The position numbers were made by a program, and so were the translations under genes. Of a stretch of 64,000 bases of DNA, positions 17,089 through 25,320 are shown one piece after another. Source of the stretch: Natronorubrum thiooxidans (GTDB taxonomy: Archaea; Halobacteriota; Halobacteria; Halobacteriales; Natrialbaceae); NCBI RefSeq assembly GCF_900156475.1, contig NZ_FTNR01000015.1:46766-110765 (forward strand), in the 5' to 3' direction. Position 1 is the stretch's first letter, and every line of letters begins with the position of its first letter. The notes under the pieces were generated by a model. That model was not told where the DNA came from. It saw only the letters and a program-made list of their open reading frames with translations, and did no database searches.

Positions 17089-17703
17089 TCATTCCGGCGG
17101 CTGTCGACCGATGACCGAATAAAATGGGTCCGTCCCAGGCTGGGCGACGATTCGGTCCGTCTCTCCAAATCCACCAGCAGTAAAGTACTCTTCGACGAGC
17201 GCTGCTCGTTCGTCCATCGATCGGGTTTGCCAGGCCCGAATCGCTTTTGTCGGGAACATCCGGTTGGTGAAACTCACTATGGCAGAGCCGTCAGACGTGA
17301 GGATGCGCCCAAACTCGCTGAACACGTCACCAGGATACTGCAGATACTGCACTGACAGGGCACAACAGACGACGTCGAACGAGTTCTCCTCGAGTGGGAG
17401 CGTCCGGTCGCTGTTGAAATCCTGCAGGAAATACTCGTCTAGACAGTCATTTGCTTCGAGTTCGGCCTCGTTGAGTCCGTGGCCAACAACGCACTCTAGT
17501 GGGACGTCCGGGAGAAACGAGACCCAGCTACTCATTGCATCGAATACACGATCTCCCGGCATGATCTCCGATTCGTACAGCGTTGTTAGCCGAGCCATGA
17601 ATGCATCGTCCGCGTGAGTGACAAACCGGGCCGACTCGTAGAACTGCGTGTCGTCATTGGTATCGATTTTTTGCCGATCGACGTCCGATAGAACCCTCGA
17701 CAC
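17089..17703 (-). CDS. Class I SAM-dependent methyltransferase (Methyltransf_11-like)
   Basis: 204 aa. After MPGDRVFDAMSSWVSFLPD (a modified motif I with a weak glycine pattern), the motifs LPLEENSFDVVCCALSVQYLQYPGDVFSEFGRILTSDGSAIVSFTNRMFP are the typical motif II-IV region of small-molecule or quinone-type methyltransferases. Motif I lacks the usual E/DxGxGxG, so the SAM site is atypical although the rest is well preserved. It is in the minus-strand stress cluster with SufU-like and MsrB genes. The substrate cannot be inferred. Confidence 0.75.
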   Translation of the reverse strand: MSRVLSDVDRQKIDTNDDTQFYESARFVTHADDAFMARLTTLYESEIMPGDRVFDAMSSWVSFLPDVPLECVVGHGLNEAELEANDCLDEYFLQDFNSDRTLPLEENSFDVVCCALSVQYLQYPGDVFSEFGRILTSDGSAIVSFTNRMFPTKAIRAWQTRSMDERAALVEEYFTAGGFGETDRIVAQPGTDPFYSVIGRQPPE

Positions 17704-17799
17704 AGTGCTCTCTGGTAGGGTCTAGAGAGCAAAGTATTCAGCGCCTGCCGACCCGGACACCGAGCGTTCTCGAGTTGACGAACGGCCAGTACCAGTCGG

Positions 17800-18198
17800 C
17801 TAGCGGTCCTCGACAGCGTTCCGGAAAGCGACGAGTGCCAGTTCGGCACACCTGAGCCGTGACGGCGTCAGGTCCATGCCGACTAGGTCCTCGAGCGTCT
17901 CACTGTCCCATTCGACGATGTCGGTGGCCGGTGTCCCGATCATTTGCTCGGTGAGCAGTGATGCCGTTGCCTGTGAGAGTGTACAGCCTCGCCCAGTGAA
18001 CTGGACCGTTTCGACGACCGGTGGTGTCTCGTCGGACAGTTTCACCGTCACCGCTATTTCGTCACCCTCGGGATGTGTCGGGCCGACACACTGGGGGTTG
18101 CTAGTTTCGTGCTCGATATCCGGGTCCGTGAGCGTACCGTAGTTCCGGGGATTTTGGGAGTGGTCTGCGAGCAACTCCCTGATGAGCGTCTTGTCCAT
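17800..18198 (-). CDS. SufU/NifU-like Fe-S cluster scaffold protein
   Basis: 132 aa (ATG 18198; a start 9 bp earlier is possible). It has the SufU/IscU layout: HSQNPRNYG near the N-terminus, first ligand Cys in NPQC, second in GRGCTLSQATASLLTE, third in RLRCAELALVAFRNA. In most relatives the first site reads NPxCGD; here it is CVGPTHPEGD, so the Asp that helps hold the cluster is displaced by an insertion. It should build or carry Fe-S or zinc sulfide clusters in the cytoplasm. It is separate from any sufBCD genes in this window, so it may serve a specialised partner. Confidence 0.8.
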   Translation of the reverse strand: MDKTLIRELLADHSQNPRNYGTLTDPDIEHETSNPQCVGPTHPEGDEIAVTVKLSDETPPVVETVQFTGRGCTLSQATASLLTEQMIGTPATDIVEWDSETLEDLVGMDLTPSRLRCAELALVAFRNAVEDR

Positions 18199-18476
18199 AC
18201 ATACCACTCGTCTCGAGTAATGAAAAACGGACGGGACACCGCCAGATTGGTGTTAGAATTCCCACGCACCCGAATGTGGGCGAATGGTGGCAGGCCCCAG
18301 CAAGAAACCAGAGTAGGTTCTGCTGTACGGAGCTCATCCCAACTGGACTCGGACTCAAAGATGTCGCCGGTGCAAGCCCGATCACGGGCAGTCCCAGACT
18401 ATTGATTTCGGCGATGTCCATCGTGCCGATCCGGTCAGCGATCAGTGAGTACGGGAAGACTCCGACAGCACTGATC

Positions 18477-18695
18477 TCAATCGACCGGGCAGCGATCGAT
18501 CCCGAGCACGCGATACAACAAACATCGCCGCATCACCCCTTCAACGATCAACACGATCGCGATGATTCCAAGCCCGAGTGCCGAGACGACTGGCACGGTC
18601 ACCACCCCGAATGCGGCAAGTACAGCGAAGGCTGCCAGTGCCACCCCACCCACGACCCGAACAATCGCATCGATGTGTCCGACATTACGTTTCAT
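18477..18695 (-). CDS. DUF2892 small membrane protein
   Basis: 72 aa with an amphipathic start (MKRNVGHIDAIVRVV), two membrane helices and a cysteine-containing end (RRCLLYRVLGIDRCP). This is the DUF2892 signature found alone or fused to rhodanese domains (YgaP-like) and linked to sulfur handling. It overlaps the MsrB stop by 4 bp, so the two form a transcription unit. The two C-terminal cysteines fit a sulfur or redox role. Confidence 0.8.
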   Translation of the reverse strand: MKRNVGHIDAIVRVVGGVALAAFAVLAAFGVVTVPVVSALGLGIIAIVLIVEGVMRRCLLYRVLGIDRCPVD

Positions 18696-19126
18696 TCCTG
18701 CGTGGCCCCTTCGCCATTCGTCGCGGTGAACTCAAGCGCAACGCCGTTGAGACAGTAGCGCTTCCCGGTCGGTTCTGGCCCATCGCTGAAGACGTGTCCG
18801 AGATGTCCTCCACACTCAGCACAGCAGACCTCGATTCGCCTGTCCAGGAGGCCTGTCTCGCGCTGGGTGACAACCGCATCGTCGTCGATCGGATCCCAGA
18901 AGCTCGGCCAGCCCGTCCCTGACTTGTATTTCTGGTCAGTGTGAAACAGATCGCTTCTACAGCCAGCGCACTCAAACACACCGTTCTCGTCGATGTGGAG
19001 GAGATCAGACGTACCAGCAGGCTCCGTTCCAGCCTCACGAAGCACGTGGTACTCCTCGTCGGAAAGCACTTTTCGCCATTCGGAGTCGGTCTTTGGTTGC
19101 CCGTCGTCTGTGAGTCGCTTGCCCAT
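18692..19126 (-). CDS. msrB: Peptide-methionine (R)-S-oxide reductase
   Basis: 144 aa from ATG 19126 (MGKRLTDD). The MsrB fold is clear: VLSDEEYHVLREAGTEP, zinc ligands in FECAGC and CCAECGGHLGHVF, substrate motif SGTGWPSFW, and the catalytic cysteine in RYCLNGVALEF. It reduces methionine-R-sulfoxide in oxidised proteins with thioredoxin-like donors. All catalytic and zinc residues are present. It is coupled to the DUF2892 gene downstream and belongs with the SufU-like and methyltransferase genes to a small redox/sulfur cluster. Confidence 0.92.
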   Translation of the reverse strand: MGKRLTDDGQPKTDSEWRKVLSDEEYHVLREAGTEPAGTSDLLHIDENGVFECAGCRSDLFHTDQKYKSGTGWPSFWDPIDDDAVVTQRETGLLDRRIEVCCAECGGHLGHVFSDGPEPTGKRYCLNGVALEFTATNGEGATQE

Positions 19127-19212
19127 ATGTGACTGCAGGTCGTCGGCTCCATGAACGTTGTGCGTCCACAAAAGGTGTTTTCTCTCTCCGCAGACAGCAC
19201 GGCAGCCGGCAC

Positions 19213-19359
19213 GACAGAGTGGTCCACTGCGCTCTCATCGAACACTACCCGTTCCGTACTGCCACGGTTGGCCTCGAGATGCGCAACATCGATGGCGTTC
19301 GAATCGGAACGACAGCTGGCTGGTTCCTCGAAGAGCTCAACGCAGATCAAGACAGCTAA
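19213..19359 (+). pseudogene. 3' fragment of a paralogue of the 23276-23605 gene
   Basis: The frame ending at 19359 reads IEHYPFRTATVGLEMRNIDG..IGTTAGWFLEELNADQDS and is over 80 percent identical to the last 40 residues of the 109-aa protein at 23276-23605 (VDHYPFRTATSDLEIRN...). The first two-thirds of the gene are missing here, and the upstream part of the frame is unrelated. Both copies are followed by a GAGACG/CGTCTC palindrome, so the duplicated segment includes 3' flanking DNA. Confidence 0.75.
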
Positions 19360-19888
19360 ACCTGCCATCAAAAGCCCCTGACGCGCTCGAGTCCCGCGCC
19401 TAGCGAGACGTACGCGTCTCGCTGGCCTTCGCTCGTTCCACTCGCGAAGATCTCGCTGCGCTCCTCACAGGCTGCGGTGCTTGCGTCGTCGGGGTTCCTC
19501 GAGTACGTCAGCCCCTTTCGATCCCACCCACGTGGACTAATCAACTGGCCGTCGAAGACGGTTGTTCCCTCCTCAGAGATGGCACGTCCCGCTCGCCGCT
19601 TCTGATCTTCGCTCACTCTCGCTCTTCGGTTGCCAGTATTAAGCGCGCTTTCGGTCTTCGCTGCCGCTCAGACACGTAAACGGCTTAAAACTGGCCGCTC
19701 GCTCCGATTGAAGCGCCGCGCGTTACTGGTTGGATCTGTCATCGGCGCGTCTCGCTCGCGCCCTGACGGGCGCTTACGAAGGCGCGAGCGAGACGCGTGT
19801 GATGGATGAGTTGGACAGCGAGAGAGCCAGGGCTGGAGAGTCGTGGTGTCGGAAAAGACGCCGAGTGAGCGCCTTTGGATTAGATCCA
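19360..19888. other. Gene-poor interval with strong hairpins
   Basis: About 530 bp. There is a 9-bp perfect hairpin AGCGAGACG-TACG-CGTCTCGCT at 19402-19423 and a 17-bp one at 19746-19797. A minus-strand frame at 19368-19616 (82 codons, containing FDGQLISPRGWDRKGLTYSRNPD) might be a degenerate coding remnant, but I cannot support it as a gene. The interval is the upstream region of the RPA-like gene. Confidence 0.45.
19746..19797. repeat. 17-bp perfect inverted repeat upstream of RPA-like gene
   Basis: CGCGTCTCGCTCGCGCC at 19746-19762 and its exact reverse complement at 19781-19797, with an 18-bp spacer. It shares the GCGAGACG core with the hairpin at 19402-19423 and the palindrome at 23604-23615. 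Its position about 90 bp before the ATG at 19889 fits an operator or terminator role. Confidence 0.7.
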
Positions 19889-20737
19889 ATGTCTAGTAAG
19901 AAGTCGGTTAGTAAGGTCGTTTCGGTCGATGAACAAGCATACGAGCAGGAAGCGGGTCAAGCGGAACACGAGGACGTCGTTGACGAGACTCCAGAGTTCC
20001 GGGCCACGGTGGAGATGGAGATTCAGGCGAAGGTCGATGCAAACCACCCAGACGGGATCGTCGACACGAGTGAGGATCGGATCTACGGCGTGACCTTGGC
20101 TCAGGAAGAGCGCATTCAGGCGAGAGAGGAAGAACTCGAGCGAATCAGTGCACTGGGGGCATTCGGACGACAGGAAGGACGAGCGGAGCGAACGAGAGCG
20201 GTGGTTGAACAGGAACGTCGTAGTCAGCGGCCAGCCAAGGAAGTCGATCCTCGAGAGAAGCTTGAGAGAGCAGAGTTAGGTCAGGTCAATCGGCAGGCAC
20301 AGCGGTTGTCAGAGAACGTCAACGGTGGGTACACGCGAGCAGTCATCGCGAAGCGGATCGCCAGTCGGGTTCTCGAGGGTGAAGCGATGTTCGAGGCGGT
20401 GATGGATACGAAAGAAGAGATGCAACACGAAGCAGGGACGATTGTGCCGATTGGAAGACTCGAGTCGATTAGGCGAGGCGAGGTCAGTGTCGAAGGGCGC
20501 GTGATCGAACTGTGGGAGCCCTCGAGTCCGAGTATCCAACAGGTTGGGTTGCTCGAGGACGAGACTGGGCGAACGAAATTCACGATCTGGACGAAGAGCA
20601 GACAGACGAAGGTGCGGGAAGGTGAGCTGGTGCGGTTCAGGGCGGCGGCGAAGAACTGGTACAATGGACGATGCTCGATCGCGTTGACTCACTGGTCGGA
20701 AATCGTGTTCCCAGAACGCGGTCAGTGGTGGGAGTAG
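19889..20737 (+). CDS. RPA-like OB-fold single-stranded-DNA-binding protein
   Basis: 282 aa from ATG 19889; the upstream extension of the frame covers the hairpin and is unlikely to be coding. Residues about 1-190 are charged and helical with long Glu/Arg stretches. The C-terminal 90 residues form an OB fold (VSVEGRVIELWEPSSPSIQQVGLLEDETGRTKFTIW...VREGELVRFRAAAKNWYNGRCSIALTHWSEI), the form seen in haloarchaeal replication factor A-related proteins. It would bind single-stranded DNA during replication or transfer. It lacks the zinc finger of full RPA subunits. Its place near conjugation and replication genes supports a plasmid-encoded role. Confidence 0.75.
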   Translation: MSSKKSVSKVVSVDEQAYEQEAGQAEHEDVVDETPEFRATVEMEIQAKVDANHPDGIVDTSEDRIYGVTLAQEERIQAREEELERISALGAFGRQEGRAERTRAVVEQERRSQRPAKEVDPREKLERAELGQVNRQAQRLSENVNGGYTRAVIAKRIASRVLEGEAMFEAVMDTKEEMQHEAGTIVPIGRLESIRRGEVSVEGRVIELWEPSSPSIQQVGLLEDETGRTKFTIWTKSRQTKVREGELVRFRAAAKNWYNGRCSIALTHWSEIVFPERGQWWE

Positions 20738-20986
20738 GCGACAACGGCTCTTTTTTGCTGGTGCCCGATCACCCACTACCCTCCTCCCCACCCACCTCCA
20801 CGTTCCGGGCTGCTCACGGCCAAGGGCCGTTTCACTGCCGGGCTTTCGCCGAATCTGCCAGTTCTGGACGTTTATCGGCTCCAGCACGCACCGCCTAGTA
20901 TCTTCGACCCGATTGTGCTTCCAGCAGCGAGTTTTTTCGCGCCATGAGGCATGAGGCGCACTCAATAGTGTGCCATGTGATTGACA

Positions 20987-21277
20987 ATGACTGATCCAAA
21001 TCCGATTGACGACACTGCAGACGATTACAGACGATTCGAAGCCAGACTCGTTGCCCATGATCGGGATACAACTCATGCCGTGACAGCGGATATCGGCGAC
21101 ACAGCCGCCAGAAAGCTTGTTACTGAACTCATTGATAACGGTGTGGTGACGCCGGTTCCAGGCAAGCGGGTGTTCATCCATGAGCCAAGTGAGGTTGCCT
21201 TTGACTCGAGCACTCAGCTTGCTGTTTTCCATCGAGGCTGGACGGCTGCTCGCAACGCCGACAAGGACGGTGAGTGA
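20987..21277 (+). CDS. Small haloarchaeal plasmid protein
   Basis: 96 aa from ATG 20987 (TTG at 20981 is possible). Acidic, no membrane segments, with a two-helix plus beta-hairpin feel (DIGDTAARKLVTELIDNGVVTPVPGKRVFIHEPS) that might be a degenerate winged helix. Function unknown. It overlaps the next gene by one base (TGATG), so they are co-translated. Confidence 0.6.
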   Translation: MTDPNPIDDTADDYRRFEARLVAHDRDTTHAVTADIGDTAARKLVTELIDNGVVTPVPGKRVFIHEPSEVAFDSSTQLAVFHRGWTAARNADKDGE

Positions 21278-21606
21278 TGCAGCAACCACTTACTGGCTGT
21301 GCGTTCTGCGACGCCTTGCCCGGCGCCGAGTCTGGCGAGGCGCATACGTGGGGCCAATACGAGCGAGTCACCCACCCAATCTGTGTCGGCTGCGCTATCC
21401 AGGCGGAGCCGGACCCTAACGAGTTCGATCACTGCACCTGTGACGGCTGTGGGCTCGTTGTCGACACGATCGCGGCACTCACACGATTCCGCGTTGGACT
21501 CGGCCATCTCGAGGGCTCGCTACAGCTGTGTGCGCGATGTAGTCCCGGTGGGCCAGCTACCTACTGGACGCGTGATCTCGAGGAGCACGTCGTGAAGACT
21601 GCGTAA
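21277..21606 (+). CDS. Zinc-binding protein with multiple Cys pairs
   Basis: 109 aa from the ATG inside TGATG. It contains CAFC, HPICVGC, HCTCDGCG and CARC, ten cysteines in all, which suggests two zinc sites. This type recurs in haloarchaeal plasmids and proviruses without known function. It is coupled to the gene upstream. Confidence 0.65.
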   Translation: MQQPLTGCAFCDALPGAESGEAHTWGQYERVTHPICVGCAIQAEPDPNEFDHCTCDGCGLVVDTIAALTRFRVGLGHLEGSLQLCARCSPGGPATYWTRDLEEHVVKTA

Positions 21607-21773
21607 GTACTAGATGCGAATGTGAGAACATGCTGGAGATTCCCGTTGAGCAAGAAAATACGTCGATAGTTCTGAACAGAGAACGACGTGACTCGCTGAA
21701 CGAAGCAGAAATAATTCAGTGTGCGGTAGATATATAGCCGATTATATCGTTAGTTGGATGTAGGTGAGTACTG

Positions 21774-22340
21774 ATGGACTTAACTGATACTCCCGATGAA
21801 ATTCGTGATTCGACTGAGAATCCACCTGATTTTACCGAATGGGACTCTCCTGAAGAGGTCCTGAAAGGAGGCCCAACGCGAGAACGATTGCTCAGTGTTA
21901 TTTTACAGCTACGGACCCCAACGAAAGTGTCCAGAATCGCAGAGCAAGCAGACTGCGATACGGAGACTGCAAGGGACTATCTTGAATGGTTCAGTTCGAT
22001 GGGAATGACACGTGAGATCTCGGGACGGCCTGTGAGATACGAACGAAACGAATCGTATCTCCAGTGGCGCAGAGTTGAGCAAATCCGAGACCAATACTCA
22101 GAGGCAGAGATCGTCAAAGAACTCAAAGAAACAATGAAACAACTCGAGGAGTATCGTGCCCAGTTCGATGCCGACAGTCCGGAAGACGTGTCTCTCATGG
22201 ATAGCACCGAGGAAGCGTCGGTCGAAGAAGTGTGGGAAGCACTGAGTGAATGGAAAACGCTCAAACACCGTGCAGAGCTGTTAGATACAGCGCGTCAGAA
22301 CGGCCATCCCTCGAGTGGCGGTGCCAAAGTCGATGCCTGA
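21774..22340 (+). CDS. Winged-helix regulator of haloarchaeal type
   Basis: 188 aa. An N-terminal HTH (TPTKVSRIAEQADCDTETARDYLEWFSSMGMTREISGRPVRYERN, about 45-90) is followed by a coiled coil (about 105-135) and an acidic helical tail. This architecture is common in haloarchaeal regulators adjacent to a small partner gene. The partner at 22333 overlaps it by 8 bp, which suggests an autoregulated two-gene unit, possibly toxin-antitoxin-like. A TATATAGCC stretch about 40 bp upstream is a plausible promoter element. Confidence 0.75.
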   Translation: MDLTDTPDEIRDSTENPPDFTEWDSPEEVLKGGPTRERLLSVILQLRTPTKVSRIAEQADCDTETARDYLEWFSSMGMTREISGRPVRYERNESYLQWRRVEQIRDQYSEAEIVKELKETMKQLEEYRAQFDADSPEDVSLMDSTEEASVEEVWEALSEWKTLKHRAELLDTARQNGHPSSGGAKVDA

Positions 22341-22779
22341 ACGCCGGCCAGCTGACGACGATACTGTCCCAGAGGTCGGTGGCATCGATACCGACATTCT
22401 CGAACAAATTGGGCAGCATCTTGAACGAAGCAACCGCTTTGCAGAGACCACCTTTCAGCCGGAGTACGCACCAAGTTCAGTCGTCGCAGAATACGACATG
22501 GGGTACTTTCCAACTGCTATCGAGCGTGCGTATCTCCAGATCCGATGGTACAAGACAGACGATTTTAACATCCACTACTCTGAACAATACGACGCTGGAG
22601 ATCACTGGGAGTGTCGGTGGGACCGCCATCCGAACAATCACAATACCCGTTCACATTTTCACCCACCACCGGATGCAACAACTCCGGGGGAAGATGTTGA
22701 GTACGAAGAGGATTGGCGAGATGTGCTCACGGACGTACTCGGTGATCTAGACGATCGAATCGAAGCGTTTTGGGAGTGA
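22333..22779 (+). CDS. Partner protein of the HTH regulator (DUF6516-like?)
   Basis: 148 aa from ATG 22333, overlapping the regulator. The mid-region (AIERAYLQIRWYKTDDFNIHYSEQY...CRWDRHPNNHNTRSHFHPP) has an aromatic and His-rich pattern like DUF6516-type small proteins that pair with HTH proteins. That similarity is from memory and weak. The overlap with an HTH gene and the conserved Arg/His cluster would fit a small RNase or toxin-like partner, but no activity can be claimed. Confidence 0.6.
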   Translation: MPERRPADDDTVPEVGGIDTDILEQIGQHLERSNRFAETTFQPEYAPSSVVAEYDMGYFPTAIERAYLQIRWYKTDDFNIHYSEQYDAGDHWECRWDRHPNNHNTRSHFHPPPDATTPGEDVEYEEDWRDVLTDVLGDLDDRIEAFWE

Positions 22780-22909
22780 AAATAAGCGGGACACATGTCG
22801 AAAGACAGGTCCCTTCAACCCCAACGCATTCGCTCACCGACAAGGGGTTTAAATAGGATTTAGTCTCAGAGCCCGTATCTTGAAAGTGATAGCGGTACTC
22901 GATATCGGT

Positions 22910-23266
22910 ATGGAATGTCCTGCGTGTGGCGGACCCGTCACGATGGAAGTAGGGCCGAATCAGCCGCTTACAGCATCAGTGGCCGATGCGCTGCTTGCTG
23001 CCGATGAAAACGAGGAAATCGTCGTCACCCGAAATTGCTGGGCGTGTGGATGGAATGAAGACCGGTCGGTATCCATTGACTCGATCGAGATCACCGAGGG
23101 AGAGGCCCACACTATCGAGCGAGCTACACTTCTCGACGACATCATGAGTGAGGCCACGGCGATAGATAATCTCGCAATGCTCGAAGATGCCCTCGCCGAA
23201 GTACGCCATCTGCGTCGTCTCGAGACTTCTGTATCTGGATCAGCTGACAATGCCGATGGTGAATAG
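22910..23266 (+). CDS. Zinc-ribbon protein of unknown function
   Basis: 118 aa from ATG 22910, chosen because MECPACGG begins the zinc motif directly. CPACGG and CWACGW make one zinc site; the rest is an acidic helical segment. An earlier start at 22880 adds ten residues without features. The next gene starts 10 bp after the stop, indicating an operon. Confidence 0.65.
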   Translation: MECPACGGPVTMEVGPNQPLTASVADALLAADENEEIVVTRNCWACGWNEDRSVSIDSIEITEGEAHTIERATLLDDIMSEATAIDNLAMLEDALAEVRHLRRLETSVSGSADNADGE

Positions 23267-23275
23267 GTGCTACTT

Positions 23276-23605
23276 ATGACTGATAGCGACGCCCTCTACG
23301 ACGTTCGTGAACGTACCGGAAATCCCGAACACGCATCGATTGACGAGGTAGTTGAGCTCGTGTTCGAGCGCGCCCAGAATCCTCGAGAGGATCACCAAGA
23401 CGCTCATTTTGACGTGACGATGGCAACCGCCGTGGACAGATATGGGACAGAACCCGTCCGTACGGTTATCCGTCGCGTTCTCGTCGACCACTATCCGTTT
23501 CGTACCGCCACGTCTGACCTCGAGATACGCAACATCGATGGCGTTCAAATCGGAACGACAGCTGGCTGGTTCCTTGGCGAGCTGAACGCGCAGCAAGGCG
23601 ACTGA
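23276..23605 (+). CDS. Hypothetical haloarchaeal protein, full-length copy of a duplicated gene
   Basis: 109 aa from ATG 23276. It is acidic and helical, ending VDHYPFRTATSDLEIRN...IGTTAGWFLGELNAQQGD. Its C-terminal 40 residues recur in the truncated copy at 19213-19359. No catalytic motif or known family is recognisable. The stop codon lies inside a 12-bp palindrome (23604-23615). Confidence 0.6.
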   Translation: MTDSDALYDVRERTGNPEHASIDEVVELVFERAQNPREDHQDAHFDVTMATAVDRYGTEPVRTVIRRVLVDHYPFRTATSDLEIRNIDGVQIGTTAGWFLGELNAQQGD

Positions 23606-23615
23606 GACGCGTCTC
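23604..23615. repeat. 12-bp palindrome GAGACGCGTCTC
   Basis: Perfect palindrome overlapping the stop codon of the 23276-23605 gene. The hairpin behind the truncated copy of that gene (19402-19423) uses the same GAGACG/CGTCTC arms, so the element travels with the duplicated segment. Confidence 0.6.
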
Positions 23616-23667
23616 GTGAAAGCCCGCGACCGCCGCTGCGTTTCGGTATCAAATCAATGATCGTCAA

Positions 23668-23745
23668 GCTAGTATCCCCTTCTTTGGGTGTATCAGGCCC
23701 AGCATCAGCTAGATGTTCCAGAATCCGCTCGTCAGCGCGAGACAT
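23668..23745 (-). pseudogene. N-terminal fragment of a PhiH1-repressor-like wHTH gene
   Basis: The frame starting at 23745 reads MSRADERILEHLADAGPDTP, the hallmark N-terminus of haloarchaeal PhiH1-repressor-like MarR-type regulators. After about 26 residues the similarity stops and the frame runs into unrelated sequence, so the recognition helix is missing. It is a truncated remnant. Confidence 0.6.
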
Positions 23746-23944
23746 CCAGTCAGCGTCAAAGCGTATACTCCACTCTGCTTTCGCCGACAGTATCCTATAC
23801 GCGCTGAGTCAAGTACCGAGTCTACAGATGAGCAAGGCGAGTGCCTTGGGGCTTGACCCCGAGGCGGTTCACTGCAAGGTAGGTTTCTGTGACCCACAAT
23901 GGGTGAGGGGCAGTCAGAGTTACTCATTGCCCCTCGAGAACACC

Positions 23945-24130
23945 ATGACTTTCAGAGAAGTTTACCAGACAGTATTCGACGAAGACGTCCAGCCCGACTC
24001 AAGTGCCAGTTCGTGTCCGAAGTGCAACGGACAAGTTACCACCAATGTAGTCGAAACCATGTGCGAAGACTGTGGACACCTCCTAGAAACGCAACACAGC
24101 CAGATGCAGAGACGAGTTAGTTACGCGTAG
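23945..24130 (+). CDS. Mini-protein with TFIIB-type zinc ribbon
   Basis: 61 aa from ATG 23945; the longer open frame upstream has no supported start. The core CPKCNGQVTTNVVETMCEDCG with a following LLETQ is the N-terminal zinc ribbon of TFIIB/TFB (CPxCx(15)CxxCG). The B-finger and cyclin folds of a full TFB are missing. It could compete with TFB for RNA polymerase, or be a generic zinc ribbon. Confidence 0.6.
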   Translation: MTFREVYQTVFDEDVQPDSSASSCPKCNGQVTTNVVETMCEDCGHLLETQHSQMQRRVSYA

Positions 24131-24205
24131 ATAACATGCTATCATCCAAATTCACACAAGTATTGAAGCAAGATATTTACCGAAGGGATAACAAGAATTC
24201 GGACA

Positions 24206-24343
24206 ATGCCAGAATGTGATGGCTGTGGCTCTCATGTCACTGAGAGCTACTACCGGGTTTTCGCTGTTGATGGGAATCTCCCAGCGTGTATCCATTGTTC
24301 CACCAACCGTGACGCTCGAGAAGCAGGACTTCGTGACCAGTAG
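24206..24343 (+). CDS. 45-aa zinc-finger protein
   Basis: Starts MPECDGCGSHVTESYYRVFA and has a second pair CIHC. Tiny proteins beginning MPECxxCGSHV are frequent in haloarchaeal genomes, with unknown function. The ATG, intact CxxC pairs and acidic composition support a real gene. Confidence 0.65.
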   Translation: MPECDGCGSHVTESYYRVFAVDGNLPACIHCSTNRDAREAGLRDQ

Positions 24344-24429
24344 CTTCTAAGCAACTCCATTAGTAGCTCTTTTCTATCGAACTGGAACCTGCATCGAGAC
24401 GCAAGATAACACGATCCACTATTCAATCA

Positions 24430-25320
24430 ATGACTGATCGATATTCTGATTTTGAGGAACTTCGTCCGACCGGCGAAGCGTCGGATGTTCCAGATGAGAC
24501 ACTCAGAGAGTGTAACGACAGTGAGCCTGATCGACAGCGCGTTGCGACGGCGACGACTGGATATCCAGACACTCCAGCGGAAACGGATACCGAGTGTCGG
24601 TCCTGTGGCGCACCGATCCCAGCTGACCAGACGAAATGCCTGTTCTGTCTCACTAACCATCTCGAGAACTCTTCTTCTGAAATAGACGCATCAGCACCAG
24701 AGTGGACGCTCCTCGGCGTCGTCCACATGCTGGTCGAGTCGTCGACGTTCTACGGCGCCGTCGCGAAAGGCGGGGCCGCTGCGACGCTCCTTGCCTCGAG
24801 TGTGACGGGATCAACCGTCGACGACTGCATGATCATCTATGATCTCGAGGACGGGCCCGTAGCCCAATTGACTAACCAGTGGCCTGTGCTTCCTGCTGCA
24901 GTACAGATCAAATCTGCTGACGGTGAGCAACTTCTCGCGGCCGCCCGTGATCGAACAAGATGGAGTGACCAACCCCACCCAGCCGCGGATAGTGACCACG
25001 AACCTACAACATATCTCTACGACGAAGGTGGGACTGGTATTCGCGACGAGCAGCGACTCACGACGCTGCTCGACAACGCCGGTGATGATGCGTGGTTAGT
25101 CCCTGCAATTGCCCTCCAGCAGGCACCTCAAGAGCGTGAAACTGAGAATCAGGACAGTGGCATTCCGACCAAAGAACGCCTCGAGTGTCTCCAGTGCGGA
25201 CGTACAACCGATCATCGATTCGGCGATCATGAATCGGTTCCCGACGAAACTTGGACCGGTCACGCAATCTGGAAGTGCCAGGTCTGCGGGACGCCGCGCT
25301 ATGGGCCGAGCCCAGAATGA
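24430..25320 (+). CDS. Acidic plasmid-type protein with two zinc ribbons
   Basis: 296 aa. A first zinc site is at about residues 55-76 (CRSCGAPIPADQTKCLFC), then a mixed alpha/beta core (about 95-215), and a second site near the C-terminus (CLQCG...KCQVCGTPRYG). The core contains TYLYDEGGTGIRDEQRLTTLLDNAGDDAWLVPA, which echoes CLYDQHATGIRHRGHLDRLLEEK...CWIVPAD in the protein at 26685-27179, so the two are distant paralogues. Function is not known. Confidence 0.65.
   Translation: MTDRYSDFEELRPTGEASDVPDETLRECNDSEPDRQRVATATTGYPDTPAETDTECRSCGAPIPADQTKCLFCLTNHLENSSSEIDASAPEWTLLGVVHMLVESSTFYGAVAKGGAAATLLASSVTGSTVDDCMIIYDLEDGPVAQLTNQWPVLPAAVQIKSADGEQLLAAARDRTRWSDQPHPAADSDHEPTTYLYDEGGTGIRDEQRLTTLLDNAGDDAWLVPAIALQQAPQERETENQDSGIPTKERLECLQCGRTTDHRFGDHESVPDETWTGHAIWKCQVCGTPRYGPSPE

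Noticed and set aside
19368..19616. 82-codon minus-strand frame
   Set aside because: Partly protein-like, but overlaps a strong hairpin and has no start context or homologue I can name; left as part of the gap.
22250..22750. 166-codon plus-strand frame overlapping the 22333-22779 gene
   Set aside because: Thr/Ser/Arg-rich shadow of a better-supported acidic reading frame with an HTH partner.
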